Assembly: GCA_021234155.1 (NCBI GenBank)
Contig: JAJEKV010000173.1
Span: 818,405 to 882,404 of the forward strand
Length of the DNA: 64,000 nt
DNA from: Isoetes taiwanensis
Lineage: Eukaryota; Streptophyta; Lycopodiopsida; Isoetales; Isoetaceae
Direction: 5' to 3'
Positions 37,684 through 49,833 of this stretch are shown here, one piece after another (position 1 is the first letter of the stretch; the number at the start of each line of letters is the position of its first letter). A program made the translations under genes and the position numbers. The notes beneath the pieces are model-generated. The model searched no databases. It was not told the DNA's origin and was given only the letters and a program-made list of their open reading frames with translations.

Positions 37684-38470
37684 TCATGGACATAAGGACA
37701 ATTCGCATGAAGTGTCCGGGCCGCATACACCAGAGCATGCCTTATCTCTACGAGCTGTTCTCGCCTCTTTGGGAATAGACCGTAAGAGGTTCCGAACTTC
37801 CTTACCGACATTGTTTTGCTTATCGCCGCGGCTTTGAGGTGACTTTTCTTTTCCCCGGGCGACCATAAGAGTTCTCACGAGAGGGTCCCTGACTTGGCGA
37901 AGGGTTTGTAAGGTGTGGAGGGTCGGGGTCGCGAATAAGGAGCAGACGCCGATATCGGGTTTCGCGGGTGTGTCCTCCTCGAGGCTCAATGCCTTAGCCT
38001 CACCTCACTTCGATTTTGGGTCTATGGCTTTAACCATCCGCTTGATTGATGGGGCCAATCCTTCAATATAACCCTCTACGGCTCTCTTTTCATTCATACC
38101 GTACATACAACCTCAAGCGCATAAACTCATCGCTGTAAGCCCCGAACCATCATACCCTTCTTCGCTCCAACCTATAAAAGGTCCGAATCTGCTAGCATTT
38201 GTGCGCACGAGGCACATAATGTGACTTGAATGCCTTGACAAACTTCCCCGGTTGCATCTACTCCCCGCCCGATGCTTGGCCCCGCATAGCCCTTCCACCA
38301 AATACGGGCAGCAGCTCTGTAAGGTTGGTGGTGGCAACCTTTCCTCAGATCCTTCTCCGGCCATGCCATAGGACTTCCCAAACTCCTTCATTTCGGCCCA
38401 ACCAGACTCGCATTTCAGGCCACCTCGATTTTCCATCAAACCGGGCCAATTTCCTCGTTCTTCCATATAC
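37684..38470 (-). pseudogene. Chromovirus gag-like fragment, broken
   Basis: Minus-strand text near 38110-38010 reads MNEKRAVEGYIEGLAPSIKR, like the late part of a Ty3/gypsy gag before the nucleocapsid. Surrounding frames are short and broken. No intact CCHC zinc knuckle was found. Position between protease and the 5' LTR fits gag. Confidence 0.5.
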
Positions 38471-38499
38471 TAGTTATAGTCAGATCAACCGCCTTACTT

Positions 38500-41230
38500 G
38501 TATTCCTTATCCCGGCTTTGCATGGTCACTAACCGATATCGATGAATCGAAGACACCGGCGGTTGAGTGTGAGGAAGTGACGCTATCCTTAGAGGAACTT
38601 CGTGGACGCTTTTAGCATGAGGCCTCCTCGATGCGTACGTGGATCGGGTTACGGGGGAGATGGTCGTTGTGGAGGTGGACTCGGTGGTAGCGAGGTAAAT
38701 CCGGTCCATCTTCCCCGGTTTGTCAGCGGTGGATTGGCATGCAACACATAGGCTTGTAACTCGCCTAGCTGCCTTTTCATTAACATCGCCTCGTCGGGTG
38801 TGGGTCTACCGGCATTTGAAGGCGTCACGCCAAAGCGGCGTTACGTCCCCGCCTAAATTGAGCATGAAAAGGTATAAGCATACTTATAACCATAAATTCT
38901 TACAAATTTTATCATGTCGGACAAAGGGTAGAGAGAGAACATAAGGAAAATTTATTGTTTATAAGAGGAAAACTTTTCTATTACAGCCACACCTTAGTAC
39001 CGCCAAAAGTTGATACGTGAGTATTACACAAGGACAACATGATATAATCGCTTAAAGTTGAGCTCACATACAGCTTATAACACAAAAAGAAACTAGAAAG
39101 ACCCGGCCTAGGGGTTCGCAAAGGGGTACAGAATTGAATAGCGAACACTCTCACGCACAGTTCCCCTAACGAAGCTTGTAGCGCGCCCAGCCCGACAATG
39201 ACCGGTTTGGTATTTCCACGCCGGGCTAATAATGATTAAAAAGCCTTCTCAAAGCATAGAAGAGTTGTCACAGGTGGTCGTTAGCGCCCTCGGCTTTCGT
39301 GGCCTGGTCATGCTCCAGTAGTCCCATGTGCGGCACAAAGTTTTCTTCAGGTCCTCAAAAGCTCTGTCCCTGAGGATATTAACTATCTCCATCCCTTTGG
39401 CTGGGTTCTCCTGGTGGCGGGGGTTCCATCTCGTAACCTTCATCCCATTCTGGATATTCCCCATATCTTTGGCCATAGTCCTGTTCGGGCGGTCCCTGGT
39501 CATCCCTCCTTATCTGCTCTGTAATCCTCTCTTCATATTCCGTAAGTGTCTTCTCAAGAAGACAATGGAAATGGGTATAGAGCATTTCATAATATTACTA
39601 TACTCTAAATTTCAATAATTAGAAGACACATCATGGAAAAGAACAAAAGGGGTTTATTATATTATAAAATGGCTAAAATTTGCCAGTCAAAATTTTACAA
39701 TATCTTAAATGCAAGAAGCACAATACAATCATTCAGGAACTAGGTCCTCCTTCTTCATTTATAGACCTAGGAGGTGGTGGCGACGGTCGGTGTCGAGCCA
39801 GGGTCACCCCGGGATCTACTGTGGCAGCCGCGAATAGATGCAACCTCCGGTGGATAAGCAATGCCAATGGGGCTGCCGTGAAGGAGCTTCATGCTCATCC
39901 GTGGTGCAATATCCTGGCCCAAGGCCGCCAAGGCAAGATCCCGTCGCATCGAGTACATAAGTAAACGCATTTATAGGGGAGCTTCTTATGCCCGGGCCAA
40001 GGAGGAGAGAGCACGAAGGGTCCACCATGAAGCTTCAGCCTCCGCCCTAAATCTCGGGCTATAAAAGAACTTGGCCCTCGCCCGGAAGGTCGATAAAAAG
40101 AAGCGGGTAAGGTGGTTTCCCAATACCTTCCCTTGTGGGGTCTCCGACGCGGGCCACTTCTTTATCCAAATCCATAGGAACTTCTTCTTCCTTAAGTTCC
40201 TCATTGTTCCTCCTTCAAATGAGTAGGATTATGGTACAAATCCTCTCCCTCGTCATCCGAACCGGAGGGAACCTCAACCATATTGATATTTGGGACATGA
40301 GGTCCCATAGCCGCGAAGGCATCCGGCGAGGGTCGAGAGGCCGGCCCCCGCATCACCAGCCCCGAAGACGTAGTAGAGTCTCACCGGGCTCTATGGTCTC
40401 TTGGTGGAACTGAGCAGCCGCCGCACCTCCCGAGGAAGCTCAATCGGGGTGAAGTCGATGAAGTCGCCCATGCAATACCCCGCAAGCTCATAAAGCGATG
40501 GTCTTTACGCTTGCGCTAAATCCGCAACCATGTGATAAGTCCGTGATAATATCATCCAAGAGAAGATATTCTTGCCCTTGGTGATAAATAACCTGAAGGG
40601 CTTACAAGCCTACAGCCTTGCTCACGGGCGCGGTGGCAGCTCTTCCGCTTAATCGCCTAACGCTTAAGTCGCCCATGCCTATGTGTTCGCCTTCCCCTCC
40701 TTGAAGACTCGTGCAGCTTTGCCGTTCTCTACAGTGCAAGGTCTCATCCTCGACGTATTGATCCATGAGGATGGCTAGGGCTAAGGCAACCTCAAGATAT
40801 TGCCGCCTCGATGTTGCACAACGGGCGGTGTTTGCCCCATCGGAGCTTCCCCTTCAAAGACATCATATGCATGGGTGTCTCCCCTAGCATCTCCCGAACT
40901 ACCTCCCCGCTCCAGTCTACGCTTGGGGAGGATCCCCAAGAGGAATACACACACGAGGGAGCATCTCCTCCATGTAAAAGTCTAGAACCGCATAACTGGG
41001 TGCCGCATGTTGGTGATGAGGTCTAGGCGCCGCATAGCAGGGGGCCAACAGTCGAAAGGGACTTGCGGATCCCAAAGTTCTCCATCTTGATACCATGCAA
41101 GAAGGTCACGGGCCGCCATGGCGCTTAGAAGGAAGGGGAGAGAAAGAGAAACAATTTTAACAATTGAAATGAACTTTTAAAGTCCTTTTAACTCCTTTTA
41201 TTTAGGGCCGACGCCAAAGATTTTTTCCAT
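38500..41230 (-). other. Degenerate chromovirus interior, no domain recognised
   Basis: The DNA between gag and the histone-like region is GC-rich and shows only short frames. Minus-strand peptides here (for example an acidic, proline-rich stretch at 39249-39585) match nothing I know. The interior is about 9.9 kb, longer than the usual 5-6 kb, so this part may hold an accessory gene or a nested insertion. Confidence 0.35.
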
Positions 41231-41232
41231 AT

Positions 41233-42000
41233 TTAATACAAAGTAAATAACCAAGGAAAATATTTACAATGAGGAGCCCAAAGAAAATATGCTAAGGATG
41301 CTCCCCAGAATCCCCGCTGGGCGAGGGCTAAATCCTTAGGCATTATGGTTACCCTCTTGGCGTGGATCGGCGAAAGATTGGCGCCACCAAAAGTGCCACC
41401 GTGTAAGCCTCCGCAGCCCTCTTGAAGTGCCAAAATGGCAAAGGTCCGAAGCGGAGATCGGTCTTGAATTCTCCGGCAATCTCCCGGACCAACCTTCTGA
41501 AGGGAAGCTTCGTGATCGTAAGCCGGGTGGACTTCTGAAACTTGCGGATTTCCTGCAAGGCCACGGTACCGATGGGGCTTCCTTTGTGGGGCGGGTTTTG
41601 TAGGCGGCCCCTTCGGTGCTGGCACCGTCTTAGCCCCAACAGCCGGTCGGGAGCTATCCACCGGCTGCTGTCTCCGACTGGAGCTGGTATTCTTGCCAAA
41701 AGCTCCGACAGTCTTTAATTTATCCTTGTATTGACTGCCGGATTTTCGAGCCACGGCCTTCTTGCGATGCTTAATGGTCATGTGCTCAGTGGGTATTGGT
41801 CCCGGCCCACTCCCGGATGCTCCGGCACCCTGCTGGTTCAGCTGGTCCTGCCGATCCCTCTCCTCCTGTTCAAGCTTCTCCCGTTCCTCCCGGGCTCTCC
41901 TCAGATCTTTTTGAACCTGAGCAAAATGTTGGGCTCAAACTTCTACGAAGAAGCTCACTGGTGTACCGCCGAGGCCATTGAGCCATATCCATCTGAATGG
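41233..42000 (-). pseudogene. Histone H3-like domain behind a coiled coil, inside the chromovirus
   Basis: In one minus-strand frame a charged segment (VQKDLRRAREEREKLEQEER, about 41930-41860) runs directly into a basic tail (MTIKHRKKAVARKSGSQYK) and then a KPHRYR anchor. After a frame change comes [19 protein letters not shown], then [19 protein letters not shown] and RF, the H3 alphaN and alpha1 helices. The next pieces are AAEAY and, back in the first frame, [18 protein letters not shown], the H3 C-terminus. At least three indels break the domain. The tail is longer than, and unlike, canonical H3, as in variant or centromeric H3, but the MPKD end is canonical. It sits between the 5' LTR and gag and is co-oriented with the element. 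Confidence 0.8.
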
Positions 42001-42620
42001 TTGTCAGATAATCTATGCTGATATCGGGGATTTCTCCCCATATAAAGCTGTGGTTATCCTCGTCCCAACGGTATGGGGGAACCTCAATTGCCCTGCCATC
42101 TATGATGGCAAAGCCGTCCCCGAGGTACCGGTATTCTCTTCCCCGAAATATAGATTCGCCGCTCAATCTCCCGATGGTCATCTTCCTTGGCCAAGCCTCT
42201 GATACGATCGACTTCTGCCCCGATGTCCTCCTCCTCGGTATGCCCCTCTTGTTCAGGAGGATAGAACTTAATCAACATCATGACCATGTCATGTTGCTCG
42301 ACGATGGTATAAGAAAGTCATGCGAAGGTTCAGCCGGATCGTGAATGGCTCGAGAAATGGTAGATAGGATAGGGATCCTATCGCTATTCTCAAACCGGTT
42401 CAACAACTCATCCAAGAGGATGTCGATGAAGGTCGGGGTCTCAGAGCCATGTACCGCGATCATGGCATAAATCTCCACTATGCTTAGGGTAGAAGGGTCC
42501 GGGCACTCTTGGTATTGGCCATAGCCGTGGGCACTAAGGTCTACAAAGGCAAAGCAGAGGCGCCGGGCGCAAAGGAGACGGGCAAAGGAGGCGCTGGGGT
42601 TCGCAAGGCACAAGGGCTAA
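41870..42620 (-). pseudogene. Unknown ORF upstream of the histone-like domain
   Basis: Minus-strand pieces read in order: SIVEIYAMIAVHGSETPTF (near 42470), KFYPPEQEGHTEEEDIGAEV (near 42260), YRYLGDGFAIIDGRAIEVPP (near 42120), and IDYLTTIQMDMAQWPRRYTS (near 42000). They lie in different frames. The last runs, after one frame change, into the coiled coil that precedes the H3-like domain. It could be the N-terminal part of the same protein. No family recognised. Confidence 0.4.
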
Positions 42621-43290
42621 GAGCAAAGTCGTCCGGGTGGCGATGGCGGCGCCGCTCAAAGGTCGGCGCGCGAAGGCAAGGCTAAGGCAGGACAAAAAGA
42701 AATTTGAACTACCGCTTAACTTTTGAAATTTTAAAATTTTTCTTATTAACTTTTAATTTTGTTATTAAAAAAATAATTATACGGCGGAAATACGGGGCAT
42801 ACCGGCTCGGGCGCCGGCCGCATTATAATGCGGCTTCCGCCGACCGGGGTCGCCGGAAAGCAAGCGGCGCCGAAGTTGACCTGGCGGGTTGACTCCCCGC
42901 TCTCAGACGGTCCGGCGCCGACCGCATTTTCGCTCTTCCTTCGCGGATCGCAAGATGATAAAAGCAAGCGGCGCCCGAAGTTGGTTTTCGGGCCCGCCTT
43001 TGACCATTTTTCGCCTAGAGACGATCGCTCTAGGGTAATTCGAGCACGCCCCACCCAATGGAACCACCTTCTCCATCTTTTGAGCTACCCAATCGATATT
43101 TACATCTCTTTTCCAATCTTGGGCCCTCCAAATGCCTCTATCTTCTTTAAAGCTACAATTTCATAATCTAACCTAGCACCGAACCAAACATCAAAGAGGA
43201 CTAACAACACATTAACTTAGCCTCCTCCTAACTACCGCATTTACACGGTTAGTGATTGGCCGAAGCTATGATTTCGAAAGCAATCGAAAT

Positions 43291-43305
43291 CACGGCTCGA
43301 TACCA
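43291..43305 (-). other. Chromovirus primer-binding site
   Basis: Reading on the minus strand, TGGTATCGAGCCGTG begins one base after the LTR end. It resembles the usual initiator-Met tRNA complement TGGTATCAGAGC with a shifted base. It fixes the minus-strand direction of the element and makes the adjoining repeat the 5' LTR. Confidence 0.7.
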
Positions 43306-43306
43306 C

Positions 43307-44882
43307 TGCGGACGCCTCCCTGATATATATAATGACCCCGGTCAGATTTCATACGGGACTTTCCCTCCCATGGCGACCATCTTGCCATTTGCGGGGCCCC
43401 TCCATCTAACCCGCCGCCTACATAGAGACGCCGTGAAGGACACAGAGGGGTCATTCGCCAACGCCGATGGGCCACGTCCGCGAAGCATGAATACAAGGTT
43501 AGCATACAACTCAAATCACATATAAATAACCACCACGAGGGGTGGCACATCCATCCAAGTACCAACGGCAAGAATATGCATCTAAGCTAAGAAAACACCC
43601 AAAACTTCAGTTCTACCTCCCTGCTCGTGACTCTAGTGAGGAGCGAATCGACGGCCGGGTCTCGTGGAGATCGCCAGACCGAAGTCTTGGCATGGCGCTA
43701 TCGGCATAGACTAGGGTTGTCCACTCCATCCGCCCCCCGTGCACACTTTGCGATAGGTAGGTCGATGCACGCTATGGCTTCGCTTATAGCCTTCCTGGAG
43801 ACGCAGCTCAAGGTATCACCCTTTGAGCCTACTCCGTGTTCATGACACCTGGTCCGATGAGGCAGGTCGGGAAGCGCCCCTTCCGGGATCACAAGGGTTC
43901 CATGGGTGAGCTAGAGGACACGCGCCGGCCACACACCCGCATCCGCATCCGTGCCCGACTTACTCACCCTAAATCTACTCAAAGTGCATGGTGCCCCATA
44001 CGGGTCACACCACTACACCCGTGGAGTGTCGACCCATACCCGGCCCTCCACGCGGACCCGGCCATCGCCTAGCCCACTCAGTAGGGAGTCTCGGGAGCCT
44101 TTTATGCTCGTGGCAAGACCCCACCCCTACTTCACCACTGTGTCCTTTGTCTGGTGCTAAGTCAGACCATAGCGTCTATGACCCGGTGGGCTCTTGTGCA
44201 CAGGCCGAAACTAGTAGGGTGTTAACGGAAGTACTAGGAGCATTCTATACTCAAGCTCAGAGGCCTCTACCCCCCTTTTAATCCCTGTTTACTGGAACTA
44301 CTAAACTAACTCATAGAGACATCGACCATCCCATAACAGAGCATCATTTATAACTGAAAAGTATTCCTAATTACCAAAGAAGGGTTAATCTCAACCAAAA
44401 CTAGCCAGAAAAGAATACTAGAGTATTATTCTAGAATTTGCAAGTGAGACTACCACTAACCAGAGTTTCGGTTGGACCCGTTGTCAAGGGGTGCTTCCAT
44501 AGTGCTGTACTGGGGTAGCAGCGACAGGTAAAGGGTGTCTTGGCGATTGGGAGATGTTCAGCAACTGTGCTCTGGGCGCTTAGCTGCTCTTTGGTGCTGG
44601 CTGGGTCGAATTTGGGGCACAGATGGTGGTGGCGCTGCCTTTGGTGGCTCAATTTAGAAACCCCCATGCTGGCCACTCAGGTTATGCCAATTGGCGCCTT
44701 CCCACCATTAGGTGACTTAATAGCAAGTATTTAGATAATTATCCTTTATAGTTAATTTAACATAGCTAATTAAATCCATTGTGGCCAACCCCCTAGGTTA
44801 TCATACCTCAGGTGGCGTATCCATCCCGAGTGACGTGTCAAAATATTTATACGTACACCGTATAAATACTTGGAACGTCACA
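43307..44882 (-). repeat. Chromovirus 5' LTR, minus orientation
   Basis: The 1,576-bp repeat reads TGTGACG...CA on the minus strand and is the inverted partner of 20679-22247. Outside it lies ACTGA (44883-44887), the reverse complement of the TCAGT beside the other LTR. The part 44100-44882 is nearly identical to its partner, while 43307-44100 shows many short gaps and CG-rich changes. Transcription would start here and run toward lower coordinates. Confidence 0.85.
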
Positions 44883-44887
44883 ACTGA

Positions 44888-45300
44888 CGAACTGCCTTCT
44901 TCTCCCTTTTATACGAACAGAAAGACCTATCTAAACCATTCGAGAAGCCGCTAGAGCTTCCGAACTAGCTTCCAGAAAGGCCCTGATACTTTTCTCCATG
45001 TCTTGGAACCTTCTAGCAGCTTCCATTGGACGTACCATTGAAATATTTGCATTTTAATGTCTAATTATAGAACATTCTAGAATCTACCCTATTATAATTA
45101 TATGTTAGAGATATTTGAATTAAGCTTAAATTTAAGTTAGTTGCCTGTACGCAATATCTAGTTCTTGCTCAACGGTATTAAGTTCAAAATTCAAAATTTG
45201 AATCTGCATCTCAGGGTCTCCTTTCCCTTGGAAATTTTCAGGCGCCGATTTCGCTTCAACAATCTCGAGCTATAATTATAGGCCCACAGCTAGTTTGATT
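44888..45300 (-). CDS. Candidate terminal exon(s) of an unknown minus-strand gene
   Basis: On the minus strand an AG acceptor at 45270 opens a frame, LEIVEAKSAPENFQGKGDPE, followed by MQIQILNFELNTVEQELDIA and a stop at 45137. It is helical and could form a coiled coil. A 35-codon frame, 45038-44931, begins MVRPMEAARRFQDMEKS and is similar in character. No family is recognised. The chromovirus lies just downstream of these. They may be the end of a host gene or chance frames. Confidence 0.3.
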
Positions 45301-48280
45301 CAAGGCTAAGGGCGTGAGAAACTAGAATTGCAAATATACTCGCTGTATCTATTCTTATGATCATATAGTAATCCATTCTGATCAGATTTTTGAGACTCGA
45401 AGCTTTAGTTTAGCAAAAGAAAAACCAGGTTCTTTTATTTTGTTTTGCGATGCATTGCATCAGAGTTTTTTCCACTTGCATGTAAATGCCACTTGGCTTG
45501 CCTTTAGGTCCCCATATCGCTACTGCAGACATGTCCAACATTTAATCAGCCATAGATTTTGCAATTTTGTATACTGCAAAAATATAATGCATCAATGACA
45601 TATGAGAAAGCTCTATTGCTAGAACATTTTGCATGTGTGTATTTATTCAATCATCCTAAAGGAGCTGAGTCTATTGTTTATTAGAATTGCAGGATACTTC
45701 GATACATGGATCATTAAAATGGTCCCTGCCAACGTGATCATGTCAAATTATGTCTTCTAGGAATCACGTGTTTTTTTCTCATTGGGTTCTATTGTCTTTA
45801 ATATTTGTAGACTAAGAACATCATTGGCATTGACAACGAAGTAACATGTCATTATGCAGTTATCCAAAAAGGATAGCTTCATATGATATGGATGATTGAT
45901 AATGAACTTTGAATTTAGAAAGTTATTTCTTACAACAAGTTATGTCTAAGAAGAGTTATGGATTTATTAACTATATTTACTGCCATTGCTTTCTTACTTG
46001 ATTATCATCTTATATATAAGAATCCTCCATCCCTCCATTCACTCATTAAACTGCAATTGTTATGCAGCTGAAATGGTGCAGTCAGTTTTCAAGCACTTGC
46101 TGCCCATTCAAGGTATCACTGATTTACTGCCTTTTTTTTTCGTAGCAATGGTCCTGACCTTTTTGATACTACTGTGTGCAGGTTATGATGTCTTCCTTGA
46201 AAACTTTAAAGACTTTCATCTAGAGAGCATATCACGAAATCTATATCATCTGAAAGGTAGTCATGGTGAAAGTTGAAGCTCTAGGAAGACTGGTTTATGG
46301 CTGATAAATATCCCATGATTGCCAGTATAAATGAACATAGGATACAACCTGCCATGATTGATAACATGCATGTGAGTAAGATAATTGATTTTAAGCATCT
46401 ACCAATGATATTCGAAGAGTACGTTCTAGCTTCATATTAGGACCACCTTCCCTGAATGCACCAGCTTTTAGGATGTTACTGTTAGATTCTCATAGGATAT
46501 GCATCCGAGCTACACCCTGCAATTTCCTTTATCTGTATGTGCAAGTGTAGAAAGATTGTGTGCACATGCAATTCTCTTCATGGACTGGATATATGTTGAA
46601 AGAAATGTCGAAAGAAGAGAGTTTACATAATGAGATTGTGTTTAAGCACATGAAATCCAAGGTTTTAGGATTTAGAAATATCAACAATATGCTCATAGGT
46701 ATATATCATCTTAATTATTTGGTATGTCCTTGCCCCATTTAATTTGAATTAGCCATCTTCATAAGAGTATGTTATTTGTTAGACTTCAATAGACGGGAAG
46801 TTGCGAGCAATGCCTGTATACAAATTTCCACGAAAACAAGTGAAATGTTAGTGGAGGTCAAGCATCCAAAATGATACTTTGCAGTTTGAGGGCATAGTGC
46901 AAATAATGTTGTTTTTTTATGAAGTCATGGAACAAACATTTAGGTTTTTTTTACTACATCCTTTTCATATATAGGTTCACTCCTTATTGTTCACTCCGTA
47001 TTGTTTTTTAAGGTTCATTGGATTTTGGCATATTCCTACAAATATGCCAGATCTAGGGTCCACACATTTACACATCACACCCCTGTATACTTCGGTGTTC
47101 CCCAGTGTATGTATGTACATATAAAAATACATAAGGGAATGGCCAATACAGGTTCACGAACCAATGCAAAGGAAGAAAGAAAATATTTTTCCAGCATAGG
47201 AGACGGCATTCATCCGCCTCTGAACCTCCAAACCACCCAGTTCGGCTCAGCATGCACCCTAAACTCGGGTGCCCTTAAAGCGTGGATGAATCTAAGAGTG
47301 ATTCCGCATCAAGTGGCCCATTCTATTTGTTCTTCTATATCTGAAGCCCTACCTGCCACTGAAATGCATGAAATCCTATGCATAATCTAAAGCACAGTTT
47401 GTAAACCTCGTCAATGGTTGAACAGTGGAACAAGGCTCGCTCTGCTCCACAAAACCCGAAACAGGGGCCACAATAGAAAAAAAGCGCCAGATCTACAGTC
47501 CATCAGGCCGGATTTCTCCTGCAACATAAGGCCTGCCCTCGCGAATACCAAGCATCGACTGCTGCATGTGTCCAAAAAAACTCCAGCCAAGCCGCAGACT
47601 AGGTATAGAAATACATGTGCACATAAGGAACATCTAACTTTGGTCCTTACCAAAAATCCACAACAAACACAGAAACCCCCTTTCTTCGGCCCACCATTGC
47701 CCAAATCTTAGTATCTAGATAATTTTGCAACCTTACAGTTTGAATTGAGAAATTTCACCTCAAAATGCCTTCCATAATAGTTGGGTTTAGAACTGACACC
47801 AAGTTGGTGAAGAGAAATGTTCGCAGCGATAAATTTCTTGTCTCAACATATATAAGGCAGTTACATTTTTTGTTTGATGCTAATATTTTTTGCCCAGGAA
47901 AAAACCTGAGAGAGACACGTGTCTTTAAAAAGGAATAAATGAAAACTAAAAAAATGTGACGTCCTTTCTTGCTCTGCAAGCAATCTGTGGCAATCCCTTT
48001 CTTGCTCTTGCTCTGCTCTGGCTATGGCAAATCCATCTTCCGGCACCTCCTAGCTCTCCGGCTTCTGCTTCTATGGCCCATTCTCAACTGTTATAGGTAA
48101 TTCTTATCGCCTCTGCAACTGTTACGGCTCCTTGGCTTGTGAAGCTCGGCTATGGCAGATGGAGCTGAAGCTCACGAGCACTCAGAAAACTCCATTTCTG
48201 TCTGTTTTTTGCTTCTCGTTAGCACCAAAATCCAAGGCTTTCCAGATGTTTTGGGGTTTCTTCATCTTCTGTAACGGGCC
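45301..48280. other. Intergenic; two possible small plus-strand exons
   Basis: Mostly AT-rich with no clear gene. At 46068-46113 and 46182-46255 two GT-AG-bounded plus-strand segments read in phase as AEMVQSVFKHLLPIQ and YDVFLENFKDFHLESISRNL. They could be remnants of a spliced gene, but I see no further exons. A repeat end related to the 11.7-kb GC palindrome lies at 47811-47854. Confidence 0.35.
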
Positions 48281-48700
48281 CATGGTAGACCGCTCGAGTA
48301 TTCAAACCTTGAATGTGCCTGTATCCCCGACACCGCATAAATGGGTAGAAGTGACTACTCATAAACGCCTAGACGGTTTTGCCCAGTTGGTTAAGGGCAT
48401 GTCGGTTAGGAACGCTTTGGTATCGAAAGCAGTCTCGAAGTTCGAGTCTCCATGGGTGCCTATATGCATGGGTAATTTGCAAAGACTTGATAATCATTGT
48501 GACATGGTATGACATAGACATGGTATAGTCTTGGATGCTCGAGGACGAGCATAGTTCTAGTGGGAGAGACATGGTAGACCGCCGAAAATTCAACCTTGAA
48601 TGTGCTCTTTTCAGACACCTCCATAAATGGGTAGAAGTGACTACTCATAAACGCCTAGGACGGTTTTGCCCAGCTTGGTTAAGGGCATGTCGGTTAGAAC
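48281..48700 (+). repeat. Tandem pair of a tRNA-derived SINE
   Basis: Two direct copies start with CATGGTAGACCG at 48281 and 48570, a period of 289 bases. Each contains GGTAGAAGTGACTACTCATA and then TTTTGCCCAG-TTGGTTAAGG, an A-box-like string. The first copy also has a B-box-like AAGTTCGAGTCTCC near 48438-48451. The second copy stops before the B-box, close to where the phosphate-transporter relic begins. The two boxes and spacing are those of a polymerase III promoter from a tRNA gene. Confidence 0.6.
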
Positions 48701-48747
48701 GTTACATCTTCCAGCCTTTGAACCAGTTGATCCGTGATGACTACCCT

Positions 48748-49833
48748 CCTGTTTCTTGATTCGCTTGGCTTTGGAATCGGGGGAGATTATCCCCTTCTCA
48801 CAAGTTATTATGTCGAAATATTCTAACACCAAAACCGGGGGCTCTTTTGTCGCCAGCGTGTTTGCCATGCAAGGAATTGGAATTTAGTCGCCGCAACCAT
48901 CTCGATTATTGTTTCTACGGCTTTTAAGAACGAATTTCCAAGACCAACTTTTGCCGAAAAATCCGGTTACGTCCAATCGCTCCACAGTCGACTTTGCGTG
49001 GAGAATTATTTTCATGGTTGGGGCGAATGAGGATGCCTCAAAACAGACCGATACACCGCCCGGGTTGAAGGCAACATACGAAGCCACTACCCAGACATGG
49101 CCGTGGTCATGACCGTAGTTCTCGCAGCCCGTAAAACCCCGACAAAGAGGTCAAAAAAGAACAATATGGGTTATTTAGTCGGGAATTTGCAAGGAAACAT
49201 GGAATTCAAATCATGGGCACCGCAACGACTTGGTTCTTTTTTTCGGATATTGCATTTTATCAAAATTTGTTCCAAAGATGTGTTTGACCGCTATAGGGCA
49301 AGCTTCCACCTGTAATAGCCATGAGTGCTTTAACAGAGTCAGATAGAGTAGCCGATTGCTCAGGCTTTGATTGCCTTACTGTGCCACAGCCTCAAAGTTA
49401 CTTTTTCACAATTGCATTGGTAGATTTAATCGGAAGAAAACCCATCCAAATTACTTTCGGATTTTTCTTCATGACTGCCTTCATGCTGGCAATTTCTATT
49501 CCATATTACTCTCTCAGAGGTACTAAATGCAGCCAAGGTTGGTGCGGTGGGCATCATACAACATTTATAGTCTTATATGCCTTCACTTTCTTCTTCGCTA
49601 ATTTTGGGCCCAATGCTACCACTTTCATCATTCCGGCAGAACTCAGATCAACATGCCATGGTATTTCTGCAGCTTCCGGCAAGGCTGGAGCTATAGTTGG
49701 AGCCTTTGGATTTCTATATGCTGCCCAAAGCAGCCATAAAGATACCGATCCAGGTTATCCGACTGGAATTGGTTACCAGAAATCTGTGTTTATTCTTGCC
49801 ACCACAAATGCCGAGTCATGTGGAAACCCCTAG
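48748..49833 (+). pseudogene. PHT1-type phosphate transporter pseudogene
   Basis: PHT1 proteins are plasma-membrane H+/phosphate symporters with 12 helices. Pieces of the family appear in order but in several frames: [10 protein letters not shown] (48752), FKNEFPRPTFAE (near 48930), VDFAWRIIFMVGA (48990), ARYTA (49050), then the long frame 49321-49833. That last frame contains [57 protein letters not shown] and GFLYAAQ. Residues usually present between PAE and LRSTCHG are missing, and the frame ends early. The N-terminal third is absent. The copy is intronless and multiply frameshifted, so it is dead; it may be a retrocopy or decayed paralogue. Confidence 0.88.
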
